DNA of 64,000 bases, taken from Roseobacter sp. MH60115. Its GTDB lineage: Bacteria; Pseudomonadota; Alphaproteobacteria; Rhodobacterales; Rhodobacteraceae. Position 1 is the stretch's first letter, and each line of letters starts with the position of its first letter. The stretch covers positions 620,001-684,000 of the forward strand of contig NZ_JADOBQ010000001.1 of the NCBI RefSeq assembly GCF_015644665.1, written 5' to 3'. The position numbers were made by a program, and so were the translations under genes. Below, one piece after another: positions 1 through 8,138 of the stretch. A model generated the notes under the pieces. That model saw only the letters and a list, made by a program, of their open reading frames with translations, was not told the DNA's origin and made no database searches.

Positions 1-1562
1 ATTTCGGCATGCAGGCGTTCTGCGAGGCCTGTAACAAATGCGCCCGCGAATGCCCGTCAGGTGCCATCACCGCCGGGCCCAAGCTGATGTTCAACGGCTA
101 TGAAATCTGGAAATCTGACAGCCAGAAATGCCTGACCTACCGGCTGACGCAAAAGGGCGGGGCGATGTGCGGGCGTTGCATGAAGACCTGCCCCTGGAAC
201 GTGGAAGGGTTGCAGCACGAAAAGCCTCTGCGCTGGATCGCGATGAATGTGCCCGCGATGGCCGGGGTATTGGCCCGGGCGGATGATCTGGTCGGGAACG
301 GCCGGATCAACCCGCAAAAGCGATGGTGGTGGGACTTGAAGGTCAATGACCGGGGCGGTTTCGATCCGGTGGAAGAGCCCAAGAACTACCGCGAACTTCA
401 GACCGATCTGAAGCTTGACTATGAGGATCAGACCCTGGCGGTCTATCCCGCAAATCTCGCGCCGCCACCGCATCCTTTTCCCTTTCCGATGGACCGCGAG
501 AAGGGCATCGAAGCCTATCAGGCGCTGATCACCGCAGAGGAATATCAGGCCCGTCTGGACCGGGGCGAAACGCAAGGACTGGCGCATACCTATCTGGGCG
601 ACGGGGATGCGCCGGTGGTGCGCGTCGAGGTCGCGAAGGTCACCCCGTTGAGCGACGACGTCTCTCTATATGAGCTGCGCGCGCTTGACGGTGGTCTGTT
701 GCCGGAATGGCGCGCCGGGGCGCATATCGACATCGTGGTGGCGCCGGAATTCTTCCGCCAGTTTTCGCTTTGCGGGGATCCGGCGGATCGGACCTGCTAC
801 CGGGTGGCGGTGCTGCGCGAAGACACCGGACGTGGTGGCTCGAAGCTAATGCACAAGATTTTCACCGAAGGCCGCAAGGTGTTTATCTCAAGGCCGATCA
901 ACCACTTCCCGCTGGCCGAAGAGGCGACAAAACACATGCTGATGGGCGGTGGGATTGGGGTAACCCCGATGATGGCATTCGCCCATGAATGCCATGCAAG
1001 GGGTCTTGATTTCGAGCTGCACTATTCCGCATCCACGCAAGCCTCGGCGGCCTTCATGAACGCGCTGCAGCACGTGTCCTGGGCAGAGAAAGCCAAGTTG
1101 CATATCTCGGATGCGGGCAGCCGCGCCGATCTGGACGCGGTGCTGTCCGGGCAGGGGGTGGGCACACATGTCTACGCCTGCGGACCGGAGATCTACATGA
1201 CCAGCGTCATGGAGGCCGCAGCACGTCAGGGCATTGCAGAAGACGCACGGCACATGGAGTATTTTTCAGTCCCCGAACTGCCTGACTATGAAAACCATGA
1301 TTTCACGCTCCGGCTGGCGCGCAGCGGACGAGAACTGCTGGTGCCTGCCGACAAATCTGCCACCGATGTGCTGGCCGAGAATGGCATTCCCATCGACTTG
1401 AAATGTTCGGACGGGATTTGCGGGGTCTGCAAATGCGGGCTGCTTGCCGGAGACGTCGAGCACCGGGATTTCGTCTTGTCGAAGAAACAGCGGGAAGGCG
1501 CCGTGATCCTGTGCCAGAGCCGGGCTGCCAAACCGGGCGGCGTGATTGAGATCGATCTTTAG
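1..1562 (+). CDS. Fused reductive dehalogenase, C-terminal part (BhbA type, partial)
   Basis: The gene enters from the left edge, so the N-terminal corrinoid-binding dehalogenase domain is outside the window. The first visible residues carry two 4Fe-4S motifs (CEACNKCARECP, then a lone Cys and CGRCMKTCP), the arrangement found at the end of reductive dehalogenase catalytic domains. They are followed by a phthalate-dioxygenase-reductase-like module: flavin motif RQFSLCG, NAD-binding GGGIGVTPM and CGPE, and a C-terminal 2Fe-2S ferredoxin with CSDGICGVC plus a later Cys in ILCQS. This is the architecture of self-sufficient, NAD(P)H-driven, cytoplasmic reductive dehalogenases such as BhbA, which remove halogen from phenolic aromatics using cobalamin. 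The family role is established knowledge; the substrate here is unknown. An isolated ferredoxin-reductase is the alternative but fits the 4Fe-4S motifs poorly. Confidence 0.8.
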   Translation, partial: FGMQAFCEACNKCARECPSGAITAGPKLMFNGYEIWKSDSQKCLTYRLTQKGGAMCGRCMKTCPWNVEGLQHEKPLRWIAMNVPAMAGVLARADDLVGNGRINPQKRWWWDLKVNDRGGFDPVEEPKNYRELQTDLKLDYEDQTLAVYPANLAPPPHPFPFPMDREKGIEAYQALITAEEYQARLDRGETQGLAHTYLGDGDAPVVRVEVAKVTPLSDDVSLYELRALDGGLLPEWRAGAHIDIVVAPEFFRQFSLCGDPADRTCYRVAVLREDTGRGGSKLMHKIFTEGRKVFISRPINHFPLAEEATKHMLMGGGIGVTPMMAFAHECHARGLDFELHYSASTQASAAFMNALQHVSWAEKAKLHISDAGSRADLDAVLSGQGVGTHVYACGPEIYMTSVMEAAARQGIAEDARHMEYFSVPELPDYENHDFTLRLARSGRELLVPADKSATDVLAENGIPIDLKCSDGICGVCKCGLLAGDVEHRDFVLSKKQREGAVILCQSRAAKPGGVIEIDL

Positions 1563-1603
1563 CCGCCTTTGTGGACGTGCATCATACCGGGACCGGGTGG
1601 TCG

Positions 1604-1627
1604 GCGGGGTCCGTTCGCAGACCCCGC
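1604..1627. terminator. Hairpin between convergent genes
   Basis: An 8-bp perfect stem (GCGGGGTC / GACCCCGC) with an 8-nt loop lies between the dehalogenase stop and the converging PCuAC stop. There is no clear T-run on either side, so it is only a possible bidirectional terminator. Confidence 0.35.
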
Positions 1628-1634
1628 GCCAGCT

Positions 1635-2120
1635 TTAGTTCGACATCTTGTGGTCTGAATGATCGACCTTGTCGGCGGCACCGCGTTCTTCGATGCTGAA
1701 CATGACCTCAACTTCGCCGGCTTGTTCAAAAATCAGCGTGGCAGGGATTTTCTCGCCCACTTCGAAAGGATCGCCGCCCAGTCCCATGAACATCACGTGG
1801 AACCCACCGGGCTGCAACAGGACGGTTTCACCGGGGGGAACGTCGATGCCTTCGACATGCATCATGCGGGCAACGCCGTCTTTTTCCTCGGTGGTGTGCA
1901 GTTCGACCTTTGGAAAGTCAGCACGCACGCCCACGAGGCGGTCAGCGCTTTCGCCGGTGTTGGTGATGGTCAGATAGCCGCCGCCCGATTTGGCGGTGGC
2001 CGCGGTGTTGAAAGCCATCGGGTGGTCGATCACCAGATCGCCAATCGTGTATTCATGGGCAAAGCTGGCTGTGGACAGGGAAAGCAATGCGGCGGTGGCC
2101 GCAACCATAAGAGGTTTCAT
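1635..2120 (-). CDS. Periplasmic copper chaperone PCuAC
   Basis: 161 aa. It begins MKPLMVAATAALLSLS with a Sec signal peptide ending at about SFA-HE. The mature part carries the copper-binding Met/His pattern of the PCuAC (DUF461) family: ELHTT, then MMHVEG, then GFHVMFMG, i.e. the H...M...HxM ligands. The C-terminus is His-rich (DHSDHK). These proteins deliver Cu(I) to cytochrome oxidase CuA sites or hold periplasmic copper. I chose the ATG at 2120 because the signal peptide starts there; an upstream in-frame extension has no signal character. A small exported protein is encoded 58 bp upstream on the same strand, so the two are probably co-transcribed. Confidence 0.88.
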   Translation of the reverse strand: MKPLMVAATAALLSLSTASFAHEYTIGDLVIDHPMAFNTAATAKSGGGYLTITNTGESADRLVGVRADFPKVELHTTEEKDGVARMMHVEGIDVPPGETVLLQPGGFHVMFMGLGGDPFEVGEKIPATLIFEQAGEVEVMFSIEERGAADKVDHSDHKMSN

Positions 2121-2178
2121 CGTGTGATCCTTTGAAAGATGCGCCGCATCGGCGCGTAGAGAAAAAGTTTCGGAGGGA

Positions 2179-2538
2179 TCAGACGGCAGGTGGTGCTCTG
2201 GTTGGATGGGTGCGGTCGGTGGCGCTGTGGGAGATGCGCGCGCCGGTTGTGGGGCAAAGATCGGCGGGTCGTGCATGGAAGGGGCGCGCCGCGATATCCG
2301 CAGGGGCGGGGGTCAGGGCGTTGCTGCTGATGATGCAGGCCGCACAGGCGCTCAGCGCATGGGAGGCGTCCGTGTCACCGCAGATGTCCTCCAGCAGGCC
2401 CCCCATGCTGAGATAGCTCAGCAATTCGGGCGAGTGGTCCGCATTCGCCACCCGGTGCGCAAAGGCAGAGCCCGTCATGGCAAGGCTCGCAAGGAGCAGC
2501 GCAACGAAACCGGCGCGGGAAAGGAGATGGCGGACCAT
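2179..2538 (-). CDS. Small exported protein with CAAC motif (DUF2946-like)
   Basis: 119 aa. Residues 1-28 form a clear signal peptide ending near SAFA-H. The mature region has an SPELLSYLSMGGLLEDICGD segment, an ACAAC cysteine pair and a Pro/Arg-rich tail ending RAPPAV. I cannot assign a function. Small exported proteins with a CxxC-like pair next to PCuAC chaperones are commonly placed in or near DUF2946 and thought to relate to copper; that link is inferred from the neighbour only. It precedes the PCuAC gene by 58 bp on the same strand. No catalytic motif is visible. Confidence 0.55.
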   Translation of the reverse strand: MVRHLLSRAGFVALLLASLAMTGSAFAHRVANADHSPELLSYLSMGGLLEDICGDTDASHALSACAACIISSNALTPAPADIAARPFHARPADLCPTTGARISHSATDRTHPTRAPPAV

Positions 2539-2682
2539 GCTCCTGTCTTAGGGGCTTGGCTGGGGCGGGTCCAGACCGGATGCACGGCTGCGTGGCTCTG
2601 TCGCAAGAGGCAAGGTGGCGACTTGACCTGCGACGCATGCGATGCGCTGATCGGTGTGACAGGACGAACAGGGAGAGAGAGC

Positions 2683-4137
2683 ATGACACTACAACCATTG
2701 GGTCTTGATCCATCCTTGTGTTTCATCGCTGGCAGATGGCAGGCCACTGCCAGGGGCGAGATGCTTGCGCTGAGCGATCCGTCAACGGGTGAAGCGCTCT
2801 GCGAGATCGCACGAGGTCAGGCGGAGGATATTGATCGCGCTGTCGCTGCCGCGCAGATGGCGCTGGACGGAGAGTGGGGGCGCTCCACGGCGGTGGAGCG
2901 GGGACGGGTGCTGGCGCGCCTGGGGCAATTGGTGCTGGAGCATACCGAGGCGCTGGCAGCGCTCGAGGCGAGCGATGTTGGCAAGCCGCTGAAACAGGCG
3001 CGGGCGGATGTCATCGCCCTGGCGCGCTATATGGAATTTTACGCAGGTGCCGCCGACAAGGTGCATGGCAGCACCATTCCTTACATGGATGGCTTCACGG
3101 TCTACACGCTGCGCCAGCCCCACGGGGTGACCGGGCATATCGTGCCTTGGAACTATCCGATGCAGATCATCGGGCGGTCGGTCGGGGCGGCCTTGGCCAT
3201 GGGCAACGCGGCGGTACTGAAACCGGCGGAGGAGGCCTGTCTGACGGCCTTGGCCTTTGCTGAGCTGGCGCGGCAGGCGGGTCTGCCCGACGGCGCTCTG
3301 AATGTGGTGCCGGGGCTGGGGGCAGAGGCCGGAGCGGCGCTGACGGCGCATCCGGGGGTGCATCACATCTCTTTCACTGGGTCCGTGGGCGTCGGCAGGC
3401 TGGTGCAGCAATCGGCAGGGCATAACGTGGTGCCGGTGACGCTGGAGCTGGGCGGGAAGTCCCCGCAACTGGTGTTCGAAGATGCGGATATCGATGCGGC
3501 GCTACCGTTTCTGGTCAACGCGGGTATCCAGAACGCGGGGCAGACCTGCTCTGCAGCCTCGCGTATTCTGGCGCAGCGTGGGGTTTATGATCAGGTGGTG
3601 CGCCGGATGGCGGGACGCTACCGCGACCTGCAGGTCGGGCCTGCGCTGCAGGATCTGGACGTGGGCCCGCTCATCTCAGCCCGGCAGAAAGGTATCGTTG
3701 AAGAATATCTCGCGCAGGGTGATGACCTTGAAGTCGCGGGGGCAGCAACCCTGCCCGATGACTTGCCGGAAAACGGGGCCTATGTGCAGCCGACGTTGTT
3801 TGCAGGGGCCGCGCCGGATCACCGGCTGGCACAGGAGGAAGTCTTTGGTCCGGTTCAGGTGGTGATCCCGTTTGACGATGAGGCAGAGGCGCTCTCCATC
3901 GCCAATGGCACAGCCTATGGGTTGGTGGCCTCGGTCTGGACGCGAGAGGGCGCGCGGCAGATGCGGCTGGCCAAGGCATTGCGGGCAGGGCAGGTGTTCC
4001 TGAACAATTATGGAGCAGGCGGCGGGGTGGAACTGCCCTTTGGCGGTACCGGGTTGTCCGGACACGGGCGCGAGAAGGGGTTCGAGGCGCTTTACGGGTT
4101 TTCAACGTTGAAGACGGTCGCTGCGCACCATGGGTAG
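2683..4137 (+). CDS. NAD-dependent aldehyde dehydrogenase
   Basis: 484 aa, the usual length of the aldehyde dehydrogenase superfamily, which oxidises aldehydes to acids with NAD(P)+ in the cytoplasm. Visible motifs are the cofactor loop GHIVPWNYP, the FTGSVGVG turn, catalytic Glu in ELGGKSPQ, catalytic Cys in GQTCSAASR, and the C-terminal EVFGPVQVV. The ATG at 2683 sits just after a purine-rich GGGAGAGAGA Shine-Dalgarno; the frame is open far upstream but that stretch does not look coding. It resembles betaine-aldehyde / gamma-aminobutyraldehyde-type enzymes, but no neighbour fixes the substrate. It appears to be transcribed alone, divergent from the copper genes. Confidence 0.9.
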   Translation: MTLQPLGLDPSLCFIAGRWQATARGEMLALSDPSTGEALCEIARGQAEDIDRAVAAAQMALDGEWGRSTAVERGRVLARLGQLVLEHTEALAALEASDVGKPLKQARADVIALARYMEFYAGAADKVHGSTIPYMDGFTVYTLRQPHGVTGHIVPWNYPMQIIGRSVGAALAMGNAAVLKPAEEACLTALAFAELARQAGLPDGALNVVPGLGAEAGAALTAHPGVHHISFTGSVGVGRLVQQSAGHNVVPVTLELGGKSPQLVFEDADIDAALPFLVNAGIQNAGQTCSAASRILAQRGVYDQVVRRMAGRYRDLQVGPALQDLDVGPLISARQKGIVEEYLAQGDDLEVAGAATLPDDLPENGAYVQPTLFAGAAPDHRLAQEEVFGPVQVVIPFDDEAEALSIANGTAYGLVASVWTREGARQMRLAKALRAGQVFLNNYGAGGGVELPFGGTGLSGHGREKGFEALYGFSTLKTVAAHHG

Positions 4138-4333
4138 ATCATCCCTGGGTATGTAACATCAGATACCTTCGGCCCCTACGCGGAGAGGCTGGGCCAATGG
4201 CAGCAACGAGCCCACTTTGACCGATGCTGCGGTGTCCACGAATGTCAGCTTCTACAGAACTGGGTAGCTGAGCAGAATGACCATTGAAAATTCTCAAAAA
4301 TTTCCAGAGCGTTGCCAATAGTGGAGGCTCAAA

Positions 4334-5332
4334 ATGGCAATCTGTGGTTATCGAACCGGCGTGATCTGGGACGCTTCACGCTCAAACTGGCAAAACAATG
4401 CAGACCGCCCAATCGCGTGGTCAGCGTGGTATCCGGCGGAAGGTGTAGAGAAAGCTGAGCGGCCTCCAGGGCAATTCTTTGAACTTGGAAATGCTATCTG
4501 GGAGGCCAAGCTGTCCCCGAAGGAAAAGTTTCCCGTCATACTGCTATCCCATGGCACTGGTGGCACGGCTGAGAGTCTTGGTTGGCTCGCGCGCGCGCTC
4601 GCGTCGGAAGGCTATGTGGTCTTGGGCGCAAATCACCATGGCAACACGGGCCTGGAACCTTACCTCCCAGAGGGCTTTCTTTGCTGGTGGGAACGAGCGG
4701 CCGACTTGTCGGTACTACTTTCAGAAATTGGATCGAAGGGCTTTTTCGCCGACAGATTGGACTTCGATCAAGTAGCTGCGGTAGGGTTTTCTCTTGGGGG
4801 ATATACAGTCTTGGCCCTGTCAGGTGCTCAAACTTCTTTGCATGAGTTTGACGTCTGGTGCAGAGCTAGCGAGATTACCGAAGGTGGCCCAAAAGAGTTC
4901 CCGGATGCGGCGGCAAGCATTCCAACGCTGATCAAAACTTCGGATGCATTCCGTGTATCTTGGGCACGCCATGGAAATGATTACTCAGACGTTCGGATTA
5001 AATCTGTCGTTGCGATTGCGCCTGCGCCACCAATCCGTTCATTCGTTCCCGCATCAATAACTGAACTTCATTTGCCCGTTGTGGTTCTTACCGGCGGTGC
5101 CGATGACGAAGCGCCATCAGAGCATTGTGCCGATTGGCTTGTTTCCCAGAACGACAGGTTCCATCTCCATTGCCTTGGCGGACATGTCGGGCACTACACA
5201 TTCCTGGACTTTCCATCTGATAAGTCGCTCATCGGGAAAGCAGACATCTTTTCGGATCATGAAGGTGTTGACCGAAGAAAAGTTCATGAACAGGCCGCAG
5301 AAATCGTGTTTCAAAGCCTGAGGACGCGGTAA
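4334..5332 (+). CDS. Alpha/beta hydrolase, predicted dienelactone-hydrolase type
   Basis: 332 aa. An alpha/beta hydrolase fold is shown by the oxyanion-hole segment LLSHGTGGTAESLGW, the nucleophile elbow GFSLGGY, a candidate acid in GGADDEAPS and a catalytic His in GGHVGHYTF. The overall plan resembles the predicted dienelactone hydrolase group (COG4188, PAF-acetylhydrolase-like); the substrate is unknown. There is no signal peptide, so it is probably cytoplasmic. The ATG at 4334 follows GTGGAG. By eye, the gene and its flanks (about 4150-5450) are richer in A+T than their neighbours and use more A/T-ending codons, which suggests acquisition by transfer. It stands alone. Confidence 0.75.
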   Translation: MAICGYRTGVIWDASRSNWQNNADRPIAWSAWYPAEGVEKAERPPGQFFELGNAIWEAKLSPKEKFPVILLSHGTGGTAESLGWLARALASEGYVVLGANHHGNTGLEPYLPEGFLCWWERAADLSVLLSEIGSKGFFADRLDFDQVAAVGFSLGGYTVLALSGAQTSLHEFDVWCRASEITEGGPKEFPDAAASIPTLIKTSDAFRVSWARHGNDYSDVRIKSVVAIAPAPPIRSFVPASITELHLPVVVLTGGADDEAPSEHCADWLVSQNDRFHLHCLGGHVGHYTFLDFPSDKSLIGKADIFSDHEGVDRRKVHEQAAEIVFQSLRTR

Positions 5333-5435
5333 GCAAACGTGACGCTTAATCGTCCCGCAGGTGGGGAAGCAGACCTTGGCGAAGCGGCCCTTCGTCCGCA
5401 CTTTTGAATATGGGTCACGATTTGACACAGGTTGG

Positions 5436-5455
5436 GGTGTGTTACGTGACACACC
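5436..5455. repeat. 20-bp near-perfect palindrome
   Basis: GGTGTGT and ACACACC arms flank an ACGT core with a single T/G mismatch. It lies between the convergent hydrolase and AEC-carrier genes. It could be a regulator-binding site or the base of a terminator hairpin; no T-run follows. Confidence 0.4.
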
Positions 5456-5500
5456 AATCGGGGTGGTGTTTGTAAACCGATGACGGTGAAGCCAAGCTTT

Positions 5501-6430
5501 CTAATTGAGCGCCATCAGCCAGAGCCAGACGGTAAAGACCGACGCGCCGGTGGCGATCAGCACTGAAGAGGCTGCGACCCGTTTGGCACGGCCGTACATA
5601 TTGGCAAAGATATAGGCGTTTACCCCCGGTGCCATGGCCGCCGTCAGCACGCCGGAGCGGAATCCATCTGTTGGTAGGCTTTGAGCGCTGCCAAAAAGCC
5701 AGACCAGCGCGGGGTGCAAGACGAGGGCGATGACGCAGACCATGGCGATGGTGCGGCCATCGCCTTCGGGGCGGTATTGTACAAGTACACCGCCAAGCGC
5801 GAAGAGCGCGGCAGGGAGGGCTGCGCGGGCCACCAATGACAGCGCGTCGTCGACCACATCCGGCACTGCGAAACCGGAGAGATTGACGATGAAGCCCAGT
5901 CCGATGGCCAGTACCAGGGCGTTGCTGAACATCGCCCGGGCCACACTGCGCAGCATCACCAGCACCGACTGGCCACGGTTGCGCACGATCTCCATCGCCG
6001 TGATCCCAAGGCCGTAGCAAAACGGCGAATGCAGCGAGACAATGGCGAAATTGCCGGTCAGCGCATCGGGCCCATAGGCGCGTTCCATGATGGGCAGGCC
6101 CAGCAGGACGGAGTTGGAGAAAAGGCAGCAAAAGCCGATGGCCACACAGTCTTCCCAGTCGCGCCCGAAGAACAGGCGCGCGCCGAAGAAACCGGCGATG
6201 AAACAGAGGCTGGCTCCGGCGTAGAAACTGCCGAGCAGCGCGGGGTCGAAGGAACTGCCGAGGTCGATCTTGGCGATGGCCTGAAAGAGCAGGCAGGGGA
6301 TCGCGAAATGCTGGGTGAACCGCATGAGCCCATCGACACTCTCTGCTGTAAAGAGATTGCGCCAGACGGCGACATATCCAAAGCCGATGACCAGGAAAAC
6401 CGGTATGATGACGTCAAGCAGGGTTTGCAT
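5501..6430 (-). CDS. Auxin efflux carrier (AEC) family transporter
   Basis: 309 aa, strongly hydrophobic, with about eight to ten membrane segments in two halves, as in the bacterial auxin-efflux-carrier/bile-acid-sodium-symporter-like permeases (AEC family). The N-terminus MQTLLDVIIPVFLVIGFGY is the typical first helix. Characterised bacterial AEC members export malate or other organic acids, but the substrate cannot be read here. It lies downstream of the MBL hydrolase on the same strand with about 70 bp between them, so it may be read through from the housekeeping run. Confidence 0.82.
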   Translation of the reverse strand: MQTLLDVIIPVFLVIGFGYVAVWRNLFTAESVDGLMRFTQHFAIPCLLFQAIAKIDLGSSFDPALLGSFYAGASLCFIAGFFGARLFFGRDWEDCVAIGFCCLFSNSVLLGLPIMERAYGPDALTGNFAIVSLHSPFCYGLGITAMEIVRNRGQSVLVMLRSVARAMFSNALVLAIGLGFIVNLSGFAVPDVVDDALSLVARAALPAALFALGGVLVQYRPEGDGRTIAMVCVIALVLHPALVWLFGSAQSLPTDGFRSGVLTAAMAPGVNAYIFANMYGRAKRVAASSVLIATGASVFTVWLWLMALN

Positions 6431-6499
6431 GAGCGGGCCTTTGCGCGCGGCGGCAGAGTGCGGGAGCCTCCGGCAGGGATATTTGTCGCCAGAAGAAGA

Positions 6500-7300
6500 T
6501 CAGGGCGCGGGGAAGGTGAGGATCAGCCCGTCGTAGGCCGGTTCGATATGGGCGGGCGTTTCGGCCATCAGCGTGTCGTAGTCGAGGTCGATGTGCATAT
6601 TGGTGAGAATGGCGCGTTTTGGCTTTACCTGATCAATCCACGCCAGCGTCTGGGCAAGATGGGCGTGCGTCGGGTGGGGATCCCGGCGCAGGGCGTCTAC
6701 GATCCAGCAGTCAAGCGCGTCCAGCATCGGCCAGACAGCGTCCGGGATCTGCGCGACATCCGGTAGGTAGGCCAGATCACCGATGCGAAAGCCAAGCGCG
6801 TCCATGCCGCCATGGGCAACCTTGAAGGGTTTGAAGGTGATCGCGCCCCCGGCACCCTCGATGGTCACGTCCCCGTCAATCAGGTTCATGTCGAGGATAG
6901 GCGGATAGGTCGAGCCTGCGGGCTGCACGAAGGCGTAATCGAACCGTTGCATCAGCGCGTCGCACGTTGGGACATCCGCCCAGACCGGCAGCCGCGCGCG
7001 CATGTTGAAAACGATCATGCGCAGATCGTCGATGCCGTGCACGTGATCCGCATGGGCGTGGGTGTAGATGACGGCGTCGAGCCGTCCGACTTCAGCTGCC
7101 AGCAGTTGGTTGCGCAGATCGGGGGATGTGTCGATCAATATGGTGGTGCATCCGCCTGCGTCCTGGCGTTCCACCAGCAGGGAACAGCGTTGGCGGCGGT
7201 TTTTCGGGTTCGACGGATCGCAATCGCCCCAGTGACCGCCCAGACGCGGCACGCCGCCAGAGGATCCGCAGCCCAGGATGGTCACACGCATGTCGGCCAT
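6500..7300 (-). CDS. MBL-fold metallohydrolase (PhnP-like)
   Basis: 266 aa. The metallo-beta-lactamase motif THAHADHVHGIDDLR supplies the di-metal ligands HxHxDH, and a GCGSSGGVP start is typical of the PhnP/lipoate-protein-ligase-associated phosphodiesterase group. PhnP hydrolyses cyclic ribose phosphates, but this paralogue is not next to phn genes, so the substrate is undefined. Its start overlaps the tatD stop (TGATG), showing translational coupling. A TatD hydrolase followed by an MBL hydrolase downstream of holB is a conserved order in Rhodobacterales. Confidence 0.87.
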   Translation of the reverse strand: MADMRVTILGCGSSGGVPRLGGHWGDCDPSNPKNRRQRCSLLVERQDAGGCTTILIDTSPDLRNQLLAAEVGRLDAVIYTHAHADHVHGIDDLRMIVFNMRARLPVWADVPTCDALMQRFDYAFVQPAGSTYPPILDMNLIDGDVTIEGAGGAITFKPFKVAHGGMDALGFRIGDLAYLPDVAQIPDAVWPMLDALDCWIVDALRRDPHPTHAHLAQTLAWIDQVKPKRAILTNMHIDLDYDTLMAETPAHIEPAYDGLILTFPAP

Positions 7301-8106
7301 CAGGCAGGGATCCCGAATTGCGCTGCCTTGGAAAAGAGCCGATCGAAATTGGCCTGTGTGTGGGCCGCGAAAGCGCCGTAGCTGACCCCCATCGTTTCGG
7401 CGCCGCGCTTTGCTGTTTGCACGGTGTAGGCCGGTTCATTGCGCTTGCCCCGGAAAGGAGGCGGCGCAAGATAGGGCGCGTCGGTTTCGACCAGAATGCG
7501 CTCCAGCGGGGCGGCGGCGAATATCTCGCGCAGCGCGCCGGATTTCGGAAAAGCGGTGATGCCGGACATCGACAGGTAGAAGCCCAGATCGAGTGCGGTG
7601 CGGGCGAGCGCGGCTGAGGAGGAAAAGCAATGCATCACGCAGGCGAATGCGCCGTTCTGGTGTTCCTCTTTCAGGATGCGGGCCATGTCGTCGTCCGCAT
7701 CACGGGCGTGGATGATCAGCGGCAGGCCGGTGGCACGCGCGGCCTCAATGTGAACGCGCAGGGAGGTTTGCTGCAGCTCGGCGCTTTCTGCCGTGTAGTG
7801 GTAGTCCAGTCCGGTTTCCCCGATGCCCACGAATTTCGGATGCCGGGCCATGACGATCAGCTGATCGACCGTTGCCATCGGCTCGGTCGCGGCACTCATC
7901 GGATGGGTGCCCGCGGCATAGAAAACCGGCGCATGCGCCTCGGCAATCGCGCGCACGGCGGGTTCGTTTTTCAGCTTTGTACAGATGGTGACCATTCGGG
8001 TCACGCCCGCCTCCGCCGCGCGGGCGACGATCTGGTCATGCTGGCCGTCGAAATCGGGGAAATCGAGATGACAGTGGCTGTCGGTGATCTGAGGCGTGTC
8101 GGTCAT
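7300..8106 (-). CDS. tatD: TatD family metal-dependent DNase
   Basis: 268 aa, normal for the family. Metal ligands are visible in DSHCHLDFPDF, GIGETGLDYHY, HARDADDDM, MHCFSSS and VETDAPYLAPPPFRG. TatD proteins are TIM-barrel 3'-5' exonucleases/deoxyribonucleases acting in DNA repair or degradation. It follows holB by 32 bp and overlaps the MBL hydrolase start by one base. Confidence 0.92.
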   Translation of the reverse strand: MTDTPQITDSHCHLDFPDFDGQHDQIVARAAEAGVTRMVTICTKLKNEPAVRAIAEAHAPVFYAAGTHPMSAATEPMATVDQLIVMARHPKFVGIGETGLDYHYTAESAELQQTSLRVHIEAARATGLPLIIHARDADDDMARILKEEHQNGAFACVMHCFSSSAALARTALDLGFYLSMSGITAFPKSGALREIFAAAPLERILVETDAPYLAPPPFRGKRNEPAYTVQTAKRGAETMGVSYGAFAAHTQANFDRLFSKAAQFGIPA

Positions 8107-8138
8107 GCCGGTCCGGTCGTTCGGCGACCGGGCAAAGC

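Noticed and set aside
2206-2682. Long upstream in-frame extension of the aldehyde dehydrogenase gene
   Set aside because: It is opposite the small exported protein gene, lacks dehydrogenase character, and a good ribosome site precedes the ATG at 2683.
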